Assembly (NCBI GenBank): GCA_027382625.1
Contig: JAJKFJ010022096.1
Coordinates: 1-64,000 of the forward strand
DNA: 64,000 nucleotides
Reading direction: 5' to 3'
DNA from: Tetmemena sp. SeJ-2015
Taxonomy: Eukaryota; Ciliophora; Spirotrichea; Sporadotrichida; Oxytrichidae
Position numbers and translations under genes: made by a program. Positions 35,509 to 47,022 of this stretch are shown here, in pieces (the stretch's first letter is position 1; every line of letters begins with the position of its first letter). A model generated the notes under the pieces. It was not told where the DNA came from. It saw only the letters and a program-made list of their open reading frames with translations, and did not search any database.

Positions 35509-36361
35509 TCAGTTTTGTGCTTCTCTCTCTGGTCTTTACAGGGAGGTCAAGTCGCCTAGACTTGAATTTAGCTCACTTTGTAGTTAGCTTTATTCCGTTA
35601 ATGAGCCACTACCCTCATCGAACATCGATGGTAGGTTGAGGGTCTTTGCGAGGTGCTCCCTTGCTATCTTTTCCTCGTCTACCTTCCCATTTAGAGCATC
35701 CTCTCTACGACTCTTCTGCATGAATCTCTCTACCTCCTTCTTCTTTGAGAGCTCTTCATACACTTCTCTTTCCATGAGTTCGAGATCGTCGGACTTCAAT
35801 CTGTAGGCAACGAGAGCGAAGCAAGCTAAGAACCAGCCTCCGATCACAGTCAGGGCTCCCCACACCCTCATACGCTATCTACGCGGCAGCATGCGTGGGC
35901 CTGTGTCTAAGGCGAACAGTTGGCGCTCGAGGGCTCCTTGTGATACCTCAGGATGTGCATTAGCTTGCACTTTCTGTCCCTTCAAATTCACTCTCGGAAT
36001 AGAAAAAGTAGTGCAATTTTCAGATTATAAGTATCTATGAATATCGATGACCTTGCTTAGTTCTTTCTTGGCTTCATCTTGTCGGCCGAAGATCTTTTGC
36101 AGCATGCTCACTTTGGAGTTTGCGTTATCCTACGCCTGCTGCTTTTGAGCCTGCAGAATCTCAGGGGAAGGCGTGGGACCACCAGATTACAACTAAAACT
36201 CACCCAAATACATTTAATCTCCTTTTTTAATTAGATGTCTCTCTGTGGATGGGAATATCGAAGCCCCTCGCTTGGGAACTGATTTGCTTCCCCTTGATAG
36301 AGTTTAAGGGATGGGCGCCCTGATATGCACCCTCCTTGTTGTTTTGATGATCTTAAGACAT
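35509..36361 (-). CDS. Single-pass membrane protein, unknown
   Basis: On the minus strand the frame starts MSQDHQNNKEGAYQG at 36359-36361 and ends TGA at 35509-35511. Inserts with pointers ATCT (near 36186-36235) and TATTC (near 36000-36044) restore continuity through SPEILQAQKQQAQDN, SMLQKIFGRQDEAKKELSK and IDIPRVNLKGQKVQ. A hydrophobic segment follows a basic stretch (PRRQRMRVWGALTVIGGWFL ACFALV), then a charged coiled C-terminus (LMEREVYEELSKKKEVERFM). The layout, about 230 residues with one TM and a coiled tail, resembles organelle inner-membrane or assembly proteins, but no family is assigned. Confidence 0.65.
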
Positions 36362-36510
36362 TTTATTAAAAATTTAAGGTTAACCTTATTTTTCTACGCA
36401 TACAACAATGACAGCAACTTTAATCATCAAAGGATTTTTTCCAATTCTTAAGAGGTTGCAGATTTTCAAAGCCACATTTAAAGTGTAGATTTAGAATATA
36501 ATAACAAAAC

Positions 36511-37289
36511 ATGAAAAGTGAATCGCCCGTGAGCAACTATAACTATAAAACGAATATCCTTATTGCAGTTCTATCTCTATTCCTGCTGATTCAGGCTGGG
36601 CAGTCTGTGACTTAAACTTCTTTTGCAGGCTTGTGCGCTCAGTGCATGGGCTCTGGCTATCAGTACTGCTCCTCGACTTGCTAGTCTTATGGCGACACAT
36701 GCGCCACTACTGCCTCCACAAACCTGTATAATACATGCAATTCCCAATAAAAGACTGCTGCACCTTGCCTCACTACCGTGAACATAGGAGGTTATCAAAC
36801 CGCTAGCAATCGAAGTTACTTTGACACCACTCTCTCTGCAGGTCAGTGGTGTTTCTTGCTCATTAAAGTTTTAAGTTAGGACACTATTACTTATTATATG
36901 ACTCATCTAGAATGGAATATCAGCTGCAAACCCATCAGATGCGCAAGTCAAGTGGTACATCAACTCTAATACGACGGCAAAAGTCTGGTACTAAATCAAC
37001 CCCTACCGCTCCATCTCAGGCTACACAGACTCCACACTCTATGATCTAGCTAATTATTAGAATGTCCAAGCCCTCACTACTCAATACGTCTCCATGGCCG
37101 GTAGCCACCTAGTTTAATATTATATCGTCATATTATTTAGTGGTCTTTGTAAACTCTGCAGCAGTGACCGCCACAGCTTCAATCAACATGTACGGATTCA
37201 GTGCTGGCCGAGAGGTGTTATATTGCTCTGGGGCCATCTTCGGATTCACTCTCTTCCTCCTCTATCTTGCTTTTGCCTACATGTACTGA
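36511..37289 (+). CDS. Cysteine-rich type I membrane protein
   Basis: ATG 36511 starts MKSESPVSNYNYKTN, then a signal-anchor or signal peptide (ILIAVLSLFLLIQAG). A cysteine-rich module follows: CAQCMGSGYQYCSSTC and further Cys. After an insert near 36840-36910 comes a beta-rich ectodomain (VKWYINSNTTAKVWYQ) and a second insert with pointer TAGT (37109-37139 region). A C-terminal TM segment (GAIFGFTLFLLYLAFAYMY) ends directly at TGA 37287-37289. It would sit in the plasma or secretory membrane with a very short tail. The Cys spacing loosely recalls PSI-type domains. The - strand gene at 45018-46777 has a similar layout. Confidence 0.68.
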
Positions 37290-37482
37290 TAAAATTTTAC
37301 CCTCCCATACCTATCTCTATCAATTTCCTGATTATCAATTCCACAACCAACTATTCATAACATTAAGATGGGAGGAGGTGAATTAACAGCTAGTAGTATG
37401 AATTTATAAAAATATCCGTGTCTATTATAGACAAAGTAAATCTAACAGCAGCAGCAGCAAGATAAATAAACAAACTACGACT

Positions 37483-40400
37483 ATGAACAGCTGTCAAGCG
37501 CCTAACTCCATCTACTGCTACTACGATAAAACACAAACTGACTTCTCCTCCTACCAGACCAGGCAAATCAAGTCACCCACTAATCTCTCCATTCACAGCG
37601 GCCATTTCAACAGCAACCACAAGACTTTCGATGACAGACTGGCCATCCTAACTCCTGATGAGCACAACAAGGAGAATCCATTTGTGTTCTCGCCCATGTC
37701 CACAATCGGCCAAGAAGAGAAGCCTTCATTGGCGCCTTTGAATGCTAGAGGCTCTGAGTTCTCACTCCTCAACATAAACCAAAATTCTAAAGTCCTAAAT
37801 AGTAACTCAAAGCTTCAAATAGAGATGGTTCAAAAACTTTAATTTACGATGACATATAACTATGTATCTTATTTTATTAAACACAAGATCAACGACTCAA
37901 TCATTAATAACCATCACTACGCATCGACAAACCCTCAGCAAAGTAAGGTAAACGGAGCCAACATAGGTTCTAAGAGTTCTTCAAAGGCTTAGGGCAAAAA
38001 TAGGATGCATGCTCAATTCAGTAACAACCACCACAGTCAGTCACTTTTCGTCTCATAGCCCAACAACCAGAGTCACAGAAATCAGAATCTAAACCAATCA
38101 TAGCTACAAGGAAGGTAAAGTACGCAAGTATATGGGAACTTTGCTGAGGGGACAGGTCATTAAAGTGTGAGAGAGCTTGGTGTGTATGGGTTGAAGAATT
38201 AGAAGAATTTCAGGTCTTATCAAAGCAATCAGAGCCTTGAGAGACCAACTATCTTAGACCAGGTTCCTCATACCATTTAAAGTAAACTAAAGTAATTTGA
38301 CCTTAATGTCCATTCAGCTTTAGTTAACGTATTTATCAAGAATTAAGTCCGACAGGAGCAATAATATCAGCTTATTCCAAGTTCATAAGCGCAACTCAAC
38401 ACTTTGTTGTAAGACAAGAAGCATTCAGAGATCCTACAGATATCCTCCTCCTCTCTCTCACACACTAAGACTACCATCAAAGACAATAGCAAGCATGATC
38501 TAATGAAATCCAAGTAAACTTCTAGCCAAGCAAGAGGCTTTTCCAAGGACATAGCAGCAAGCTCATCTACTAATTTGAAGGGCCTCTCCTTTACTAACAC
38601 TCACTCTCGCAAGCCCTCCAAGCTAGACCCCAATTCTTAAAGCTCTATAATCGTACTTCAACAGCACAGCTCTAAAGCGCAGCATGATAAACTAAGCACT
38701 CAGTCCTAGCTATAGTCTTTCCGAAATCAGTATAACAACTCAGTGGACAAGCTTTTTCTCAACGAGCCGCATCCACTTGGTCTCTCTAGTTAGCAATAGA
38801 AACTGCTCAAGTAGATCGGTCAAGATAAGGCGGGAAGTGCTACAACCTACAGGAACAAGCAGCAAAAGAGCTTTAGGGAGGACTACTCATCAACGATAAA
38901 CGAGCTGCAGAGTTAATAGAAGAGACTCTAGGAGGTTTAGAACAACGGTCAGAGACTGAGGGAGTCCAAGTCAATAGATCTGATGGAGAAACAGTTTCAA
39001 AGCTTTTGGGGAAAGACAGCTAACAAGGGAGATAAAAGCTCCCACTAGCAGAATGTCAATAAGACTTGTTAAATTTAATTTTGAATTCTACAATTAAGAC
39101 TTTGTAAAAGTGGAATGGGAATTCCAAGGAGATGAAGCGCATGCAGGATGATTCAATAGATAGGTTTGAAGCTTTTGTAGCCTCAGTCAGGAATAAAAAG
39201 TTCTCGAAAGCTAATGAGCTTACAGATAATAAGAACTTCACTCAAATTAAAGCTGAGTAGGTGGACTGCGGCTAATATCTAACTACAACTGAGGATTTGA
39301 AAGCAGGTCAAATGTAAATGAGTAGTTCCAAGGCTTTGGATTTTATCTCCTCCCAGAGTAAATATTTGACCAAGAATCTCATGCACAAGACTAAACCCTA
39401 TCTATCATACTGAAAGTTTTTGAATTAATTTCCCTCTCACTAGACTCAACTTGGGAAGTCCAGTCTCTCTGAAAACAAGATCTTCAGAAATGACAAGAAC
39501 CAGAAGCTCAAACAAAAAAGAGAGGACCACCATCACCACCACTTCGTTCATTAAACTGAGGAGACCGTAAATGAAAGACCTTAGAAACTATTTATCAAGA
39601 AATTGGATTAGGTGAAGGGTTTTAACGCACAGGCCTCACTTGATAACATCAATTTCATAAATGTGAGCCTTGTTGCCAAATAGAGAAACTAGCTAGCTGC
39701 AGTAGCTTAGAAGCAATTAACTTGCTACTCAATTGACCACTCTTATAATAACTCACTCAACAACTCCCTAGAGAAGGTGCCTACAAAGCTGATATAAAAG
39801 TCCTCATCTTCATTTATTCTTGTTTGTTTGAAGCCAAATTGCTTAATCCCGAGTGGGACTCTGCTTTCCTCAGATAAGAAGCACTTCATGGGGAACAAGA
39901 CCTCGATCACTAAGTTTCCTCAATTCAACCCCTACATCTCAATCGATGAGGAGCGAAGTATAGACACCACAGTCAAGCTGCAGTTCTAGAACGACTCAAC
40001 CTATGATCATCCCTTCCCTCAGTACCAGAAGAAGAACAGCCTCCAATTTGAAAACCAAAGCATAAGCAAGCAATAAAGTCAGATAGAGAGAGTTCAACGC
40101 TCAGAGGGAAGAATTAAAGCCTAAAAGGAAGAGGAGGGATAACAACATCAATACCGTAATCATAAGTTGAGCAAGAAAGATTGGGCGAGGAAGAAAATTG
40201 AAACCAATAAGTAGCAACTCATGGGAAAGCGATAGGCTTCCAAGGAGAGTCTGAACTCAGAGTGGCTAAGCAGCTCAGCCAAAAGAGGCTTGAATTAGTT
40301 TATGACTATGGACTAGAGACAGAGCTAACCTTAGAAGTTGAATTCGAGATCACCAAGTTAGGAAACCCTACTCAACATTAAGCTGAATAAGATCCCTTCT

Positions 40401-42740
40401 CAAGCCTTGATTAACCATCAGAGTGAGATTAGCCAAAACTATCAACTGATCTCAAATAAACGAAGCTAGAAAAACTTGAAGACTATCAAATAAGTAGAGC
40501 AGTTGACTGCCTCTTAAGTCAAACAAGAAGATAAAATTTTCTCATTGGATCTTAACTCAAATCCTTATAGAGGCAACTCCTCTCTCAGATCTTCTGTCAA
40601 AGCTTATTAGCCAGTCAACCACAGTAGATTGCATATATCTATTTCATTTTTGAAGATAGTCTTCTTATAGCAAGCATCTGTAGCTCTCTGGGAAGGGGAA
40701 GATTTTCTTCAATCGGTTTCAAGGCAGAGGGAATGACAGTATTCAAGACTAGGAAGTGTAGGATTTAGAGAGCTCCGTCCAGATCCATGAGCTCATACTC
40801 GAGGAAGAGAGCATACCAAGTTTACTAAAAATTCTTCTTAAGCATTTAAAAGTTAGAACAGGGACTCAGTGCTGACTAGTATCAAGACTGCAGAGCAGAG
40901 AGTGAACTATCACACCAGCTTCGATGAGTACGACCCCCTTCAATTCTCCAACTGCGATGAGCTTCAACTCGCAGCTTAGTAGATTCAATTCAAATCATAT
41001 CCTCTTTCTTTTTAGCTGAAAGCAAGGTGCAAGGAATAAATCTTCATTCTCAAAGCCTAAAGACTCTGAAGAAGAGTATAGCTGTTGCCTCCAGGAACTA
41101 TGGGGAGAATGAAAATCCTAACTCTAAACACGGCAAACGCATCAGTAGTGAAACTCAAACACTTTAACAATGTTTTACTAGTGACTATTTAAACTACAGT
41201 GTAGAACTTTCAGTCCTTAGAGACTAAGCTCAAGGCGGTAAGGAAGGTATCTAACGACTACGCGGCCTGCAACATTCTTTCTATTCAATAGCTGCAGGCT
41301 CAAAGAAAGAAGTAGAAAGTTGTTCAGGATAAGCTTAAGCAGTAATACGGCCACAAGTTAGATCGTTTACTAAGACAAATTTAAAAAGATATTAACAATC
41401 TTAAATTCTTCTATAATTTCAGATGGGAAGGAAGCCACTGCAGCTTTTAATATAAAACTATGCAAATTTTTGCAGAGGATAAACCAAGCTCGTAAAAGGT
41501 ATCCATCCAAGCTCAGATAAGACTGATCAGGGATTTTGAAATGGCTCTCTAGCATTTTTCTTCTTGCTAGAAACAGAAGAACTCCCTCTCCTTTCATGAT
41601 CTCGCTCACTCTCTTAACCTGATGAAGTTTTTTGTGGCCTATCCCAGGAACTACTCAGGTGTAAAGTTCAACGATGGGAAGCAGCTCACGCTCTTTCTTC
41701 GAGAGAAGGAAGTTGCAATTCAACTCTGGAACTTACTCAAGCCAAACCCTCATTTATAACTTCAAATTTGAATATAATATATTCTCCTCAGAGTGGAGAG
41801 AGCAAGAAGGAGTTCAAGTACTGCGTCCTCTCTAAGTCCATCAGTTTTCTTTTATCACTGGCTGTAGAGGAACTATCAGACTCCGACTACGAGTAGATCT
41901 ATCAGAACTACCTTAACGTGATAAGCTTCTCAACTTCAGACTTGCTGAAGCAAAGTGTAATCAGAATAGAGCAGCCAAGTGATGTGAACTCCAGGGAAGC
42001 AGGCAATATAAGAAAGAAGACGGGGGAGCAAAGCTTGGAAAGTGGATTAAATAATTCTAAAGGCGTGACAAGCAAGGGCTATTAAAGGAATTCCTTGGAG
42101 GGAGAGAATGATGTCGAGCCTATAGAGATAATCTCATTTGAAAAGCAGCCTTCAAGTTCTAGTTAGTCCTCTGCTAATAGTCAAATTCAATTTAATAACA
42201 TAGAAATTGAGATAATTTATTCCTTATATTGGAAGATTTGAGGATGAGGATTCCTACAAGGCTAGCAAATACTATCTGGAGCCTGAGCAGCGTTGGTCTC
42301 TTAAAGACACCATCGATAAATTCTATAATGATTATACGATATAGAATATTTCTTAAATTGAAGCAGCTGAGGAGTGAGAATTTCAAGTACACCAAATTAA
42401 TAGACAGCCAAAGCCTAGGCTCTGCAAAGCTAATGGAAAAGATCAACAACGTAGAATTATTGAGGTGTAGCAAGATCGCACCACCCTCAGCAGATGAACT
42501 GATAAGCTCAGAGCAGACTTCTAATAATGAGGAGAGTGGAGTCCACCCTATATCCTCAGTCGCAACTCAAAGACCTTTCAGGATGGTGAGACTGGAATTT
42601 TATAATGAAATTATTTATTGTCTTTAATTTTTTAATCCTTCAACTCAGTGGAGGATGTGAAGCTGAGGGAGATCCTGATACAGAGGTTCAAACTTACTCC
42701 AGTCAACAAATGGGAGCTCAACTTCCTAGGCTAAAAGTGA
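37483..42740 (+). CDS. Very large Ser/Gln/Asn-rich protein
   Basis: The ATG at 37483 starts MNSCQAPNSIYCYYDK. The frame is then open for about 1.6 kb before the first insert (pointer TAAGACTT near 39058 and 39095). Later inserts lie near 39415, 40640, 40835, 40980 (pointer AGCT), 41180, 41760, 42190, 42330 and 42590. The product is about 1,650 residues. The N-terminal two thirds are disordered and Gln/Ser/Asn-rich. The C-terminal third is helical and folded: KKQKVVQDKLKQQYGHKLDR, LIRDFEMALQHFSS, FHDLAHSLNLMKFFVAYPRN, FKYCVLSKSISFLLSLAVEE, YLEPEQRWSLKDTIDKFYND. TGA at 42738-42740. No family was recognised. Internal coordinates are approximate. Confidence 0.6.
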
Positions 42741-42883
42741 AAGCCAATTTTCCAATGTCGACTAAATATAAAGAGATCAAGAATAGTGTTAGACTTAATT
42801 TATTTATACCTCAGCAGAATTTCTTTTGCAAAGAGGAGTTAAATTATTACAGAAGTGGAGGAGTGGAAATTATAAATTAGCTA

Positions 42884-43504
42884 ATGAAATCAAAACCTAG
42901 ATCCACCAACCGACTACTCTCCCTATGTCTGCCGCTGCTTTTGGTTTGCCTTGGCATCAGTCCAAAGATGAGTAATGCCCTACTGAGTGAGTATGGGATT
43001 GAGAACTACATAGCTGGCTTCATGCAAGGCTTGCAAGACGATCCCACTCAGTCTACTGACTGTGTCGATGCAAGCCCTTACCTATAATATGTATTTATTT
43101 CTGCAAGCCTAGACTTAGGTTTGATGTTTGAGTATGCGGAAACCGTCCTCATAAAGATCTTCCAGGGCAGGGACATCAACTTGCTCACCGACCTCGGGAA
43201 GTTCAACGAAGCCATCTAATTCTACGTCAAGATGAATTAAGAGTGCGACCTCATTCCCTTCATCCAACTCTCAGTAGAGCAAGTAAAGACACAGGGCATA
43301 CTATAAATGCGATTATAAGTATTTTTGAAAATGGTATGTTTGCATATAGTACTTCCTTGAAAACTTTCTGAGAAACTTCAGCCTGATTTTCAAATACTTG
43401 ATGATAGCTTACTAGGGCGCCATGTACGGCTCCAATTTCGATTTGGCTCTTGGCTATGGATATATCTACCAGCAAATCCTAAGGATATCGAGGGATACTA
43501 GCTG
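42884..43504 (+). CDS. Secreted or luminal protein, unknown
   Basis: ATG 42884 starts MKSKPRSTNRLLSLC and a classical signal peptide core (LCLPLLLVCLGIS). The mature part reads YGIENYIAGFMQGLQDDP, STDCVDASPYL, then after an insert near 43085-43115 ETVLIKIFQGRDINLL and KFNEAIQFYVKMNQECDLIP. A further insert near 43310-43350 leads to YFLENFLRNFSLIFKYLM and AYQGAMYGSNFDLALGYG, ending at TGA 43502-43504. About 180 residues. The pattern is reminiscent of small secreted ciliate proteins, but no function is assigned. Confidence 0.62.
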
Positions 43505-43683
43505 ACAATAGAAGTAGTAGTAGAAATAGATTTGGTGGGTACTGGATTCAATTAATTATAGCAACTTAAAAAGCTAAATGCACACTTCTCAATTTTATCA
43601 ACCAACTATCTCTAACTCACTCACTCGCAAGAGCTCTTATGATTATTGGATTATTGAGGATTTAAAATTTGAGATTTAAAACA

Positions 43684-44909
43684 ATGTCAGTACACTCAAC
43701 AACAGGGCCGACTCTGTTCAACGGACTGCCTTCCATCTTCGTGGACAAGATAGCAAAGGCCACTCATGAAATCAAGAAGACCAATGAGCGACTCACGAAA
43801 CTGCAGTCTCAAAAGAAGTTCATGGAGATGCAGCTGCCACTGCTGGTCAAGAAAGATAAACCCATAGCTGGCAATAGTCTCCTCAAAGACTCATCCAGAC
43901 AGAGGAAGCAGTCCAGTGAAGAAACCAAAAATCAGCAAACAAGTGATCGAGTGAAGGAGCAGAGTGCTTAGGACTCAGTCATTCAACTTAAGATCAGCCG
44001 CATTGAAGGACTGAGGATAGCAGAGGAAGGGAGAAAAAGTGAAGACACTGATTAAGATTAAAGCTCCTACCCTAGAGAAGAGTTGCTGAAATGCTACATC
44101 AGAATACTACTTGATGACGATAACTATAACACAGGAGTAAGTAAGGTTACTTATGAAGAGAGAGTGAGATTAATTTTCTTTTGTAGTTTGGGAGAATTGT
44201 TGAAAGGGACGACGACTCTGGATAAGTGGACTTGGAATGGGAGGAGCAGATCTTTGTGAAAGTGGGCAACGACAGAGACATTCAAAACTCTCAGATCTAT
44301 ATCATCGTCTGCATCAACACAGAAAATGAGATCTCCTATCTCGATAAGATGATTTCAACTGTAAGCTATGCTCAAACTAATCATGTGTGTGCAGTATGAG
44401 CTGAACCTAATTGACTACACAGACCAGAGATCGAGATTGATCTCTTATGACTTAGAAGATGAGAATAAAATAGCTGAGAGAGATCTCACTATCCCCAAAG
44501 AGACACTGAACCTCCCTAAGTTTCAGTTTACCATCCGCTATTGTTACTCTAGGGTGAGATAGACACAGATTATATTAACTATTCAAACTTTTAGGTTCTG
44601 TTCTAGTAAGGGCTTTTGATGGACCTGTCTGCTTTGATTGAGAAGGAGCATGAATACCTCTAATACCTTTAGAACTGCATCCAGGCAATCAATGTAACTC
44701 AAAATATTTTTACCAATAATCGTTCTCTAGGAGGTAATAGTGAGGACTCAGGCAATTGTGAGAGGATATTTATAGAGAGTGAAATTCATGAACTTTAGCA
44801 GTAATTAAGTGTGATAACTTAACTTAGAATATGGAAAAAAAATATTGATAACTAAGATATTATTAATTCACTCATGCTTCACAACTTCATCTTATGGTCT
44901 TTCCTTTGA
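43684..44909 (+). CDS. Protein with helical N-terminus and possible C2-like beta domain
   Basis: ATG 43684 starts MSVHSTTGPTLFNGLPS, followed by a coiled segment (KIAKATHEIKKTNERLTKLQ). GT-AG introns are clear near 44133-44187 (GTAAGTAA...TTTGTAG), 44360-44393 and 44554-44594. The spliced middle has an alternating beta pattern (ELLKCYIRILLDDDNYN, FGRIVERDDDSGQVDLEWEE, QIFVKVGNDRDIQNSQIYII, FQFTIRYCYSR) compatible with a C2-type lipid- or protein-binding domain. This is only a fold-level guess. A helical tail runs to TGA 44907-44909. About 330 residues. The 3' end faces the 3' end of the next gene about 110 bases away. Confidence 0.6.
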
Positions 44910-45017
44910 TAGTGGCTCCACTTTTAGTTTAGGTGTAGCTGAGTTGAGGGTTGATCTCTGATTGCAACTGTCTCTGAGTCTATGTCTTGCCAAAGTCTAC
45001 AATAGCCAAGTCCCTGT

Positions 45018-46777
45018 TCAAAGTCTGTCTGTACAAGCTATGGTTTTGGTCTTATAAAGAAGATTTAAGTATGATAACCTTCTTCTACATTTAATGTGAT
45101 CTTATCTGTCACTCTCCCTCACACGTTACAAAACACCATCAATCGGATCTACCTTAGGGATGCTGTCGGTAAGTCTAATATTGGTGCCTATCTTAGCGCT
45201 GAATGAAGTTGCATTGGGCCCATTCCTGCTATCTTGAAACACGCTCTGGAAGTCTCCTTTCTTCAACCACTCATCCTTCACCTTGTTTTGAGTTGCGTTA
45301 GTACGCTTGGCTATCGTGTCGCTCAGGGTCGATTGTTTTATGAGGGGCACGTTGCTCTTGAGCTAAGAGGGAAGTGTGGTCGCTGTTAGGTGCGAGTGCA
45401 TGGTCATAAACGGATTGCCTTGGAGGAGTGAGTTTCCTCTCAGCGGGTTCAGAGTGAGTGGCTCTATGGGATTGAAGAAAAATAAACTTTACAAATATTT
45501 TGGATTGATGTTCATCCTTGAGTCTTGTTCAAGCTGAGAGAAGTCATTCCTTTTATTTACTTTATTTTCTGTGCTATAGGGATCGCCTCTGTCCTCAGTC
45601 TCCCTTGGTCTTTCTTCTCTCCTCTTCTGTGATTGTTGCTTTGAATCGCCTATCTCGTTGATCTCCTCAAAGTAGGATAATTAAATACATAGCAATATTG
45701 CAGTATCTGTTTTTATATACTTTATTTAGGATTTGTCGTTTCCTTGGGCTCTGAAGAGCTCATGTTCAAGCTTCCGCTTCGCAAATATCTCCTCAGTCTC
45801 AAATTCATCATACAGTTTCTTCCAATAGTAAAATAATATATTGAAGTTAGAAATTCCAATTTTCAAAATTATAATTCCGTTGCTTATACTCTTGGATCTC
45901 CCGCTCGTGGTATTCTTAGACTATTCTGCATTTCTAAGTGAACAAAAGCAGTAAGAGCAAGGCCAAAGTGGCAGAATAGAAGATTATTAAGTTCGTCTGG
46001 AACTTCTAGACATACTCCTCCTGGCCTATCGAGTACACCTAGAAGTTTACACTATTGCAAGAAATAGAGATTAAGTTGAAACTTTAATAAGGGAGTTTAT
46101 ATTTACGATAGCTGAGGTGAGTACGATATTGAGATAGAGATACTTGCCGCCAGACAGGGTGAAGATTTGCGAGCCATAGGCTGAAGTTTTCTTGCTATCA
46201 AGGATAGAGTTAGTGTAGCTCTCTCCATTCACTATCGCCAGCTATATCGTTACATTAGAGGAGCTCAAAAATCTGATCACAGTCCTCTCGCCATCCTGCT
46301 ACCTGATTAAACAACACTAAGAATAAGTATTGCTGATTCTGTAGGAGCAGACATTCCCAACGCTTGAGTTAGAAGCTAAAGTAGAAACCGTGACTACCTT
46401 CTTGGCAGCTGCTATCTCTCTGCTCTCAAGGCCACAGCGAGTGCTGCTGAAATCACATACTGAGTACCTCATCTGCATGTCTTAGATCTAGCTGGAGCAG
46501 TTCCTTTGCTTCAAGGCGGTGGTGCAATTATCGCGGTAGAAGTTGGAGGATGAACAGCAAGAGCCTCTCAGAGATCCATCATCAGAGGAGCACCAGTAGA
46601 GAGAAGTCGACTGCAGGCACTAGCTGCAGGTGTACTTGGTGATATCAGTAATCGTCTAGAGCTCCCTCGAAGAGTAGTGCTCTTGCAAGTAAGGCTCTAA
46701 GTCAAAGCTAGAAGCACTTGATGTGGCAAGTGTAAGGCCTAGAAAGAAAGTGCAGTGTAGGATTAAGACTTTATTCA
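45018..46777 (-). CDS. Cysteine-rich type I membrane protein with cytosolic tail
   Basis: Minus-strand start MNKVLILHCTFFLGLTLA at 46777 is a good signal peptide. A Cys-rich ectodomain follows (YTCSQCLQSTSLYWCSS, GSCCSSSNFYRDNC, CSYRISNTYSQCC). Next come a beta-rich part (FLSSSNVTIQLAIVNGES) and, after an insert near 46047-46095, a TM segment (LIIFYSATLALLLLLLF) near 45970. The cytosolic tail is charged (VQEYHEREIQEYKQRN, WKKLYDEFETEEIFAKRKLE) and interrupted by three more inserts. TGA at 45018-45020. About 480 residues. The Cys module resembles that of the gene at 36511, so the two may be distant paralogues. A surface receptor or adhesion role is only a guess. Confidence 0.68.
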
Positions 46778-47022
46778 TAGGATTGAGATAAATGTGCCAA
46801 GAGATTTATGATGAAAAAATTATGCCATCAATTTTAATTATCTCTGGATATAATTCCTATCACAATTGCTAGAATCAATAAATATGAAGAAAATAATAAT
46901 CAATTCACTTGTCATATAGCCGCTAGCTTAAACTAGTCATCTTGAATAATAAATAATTCTTAAGTACTTATATTCCTCCTCTCTTAAACATTTCAAAGCT
47001 TATTATCGTTCATAAGTCTGCC

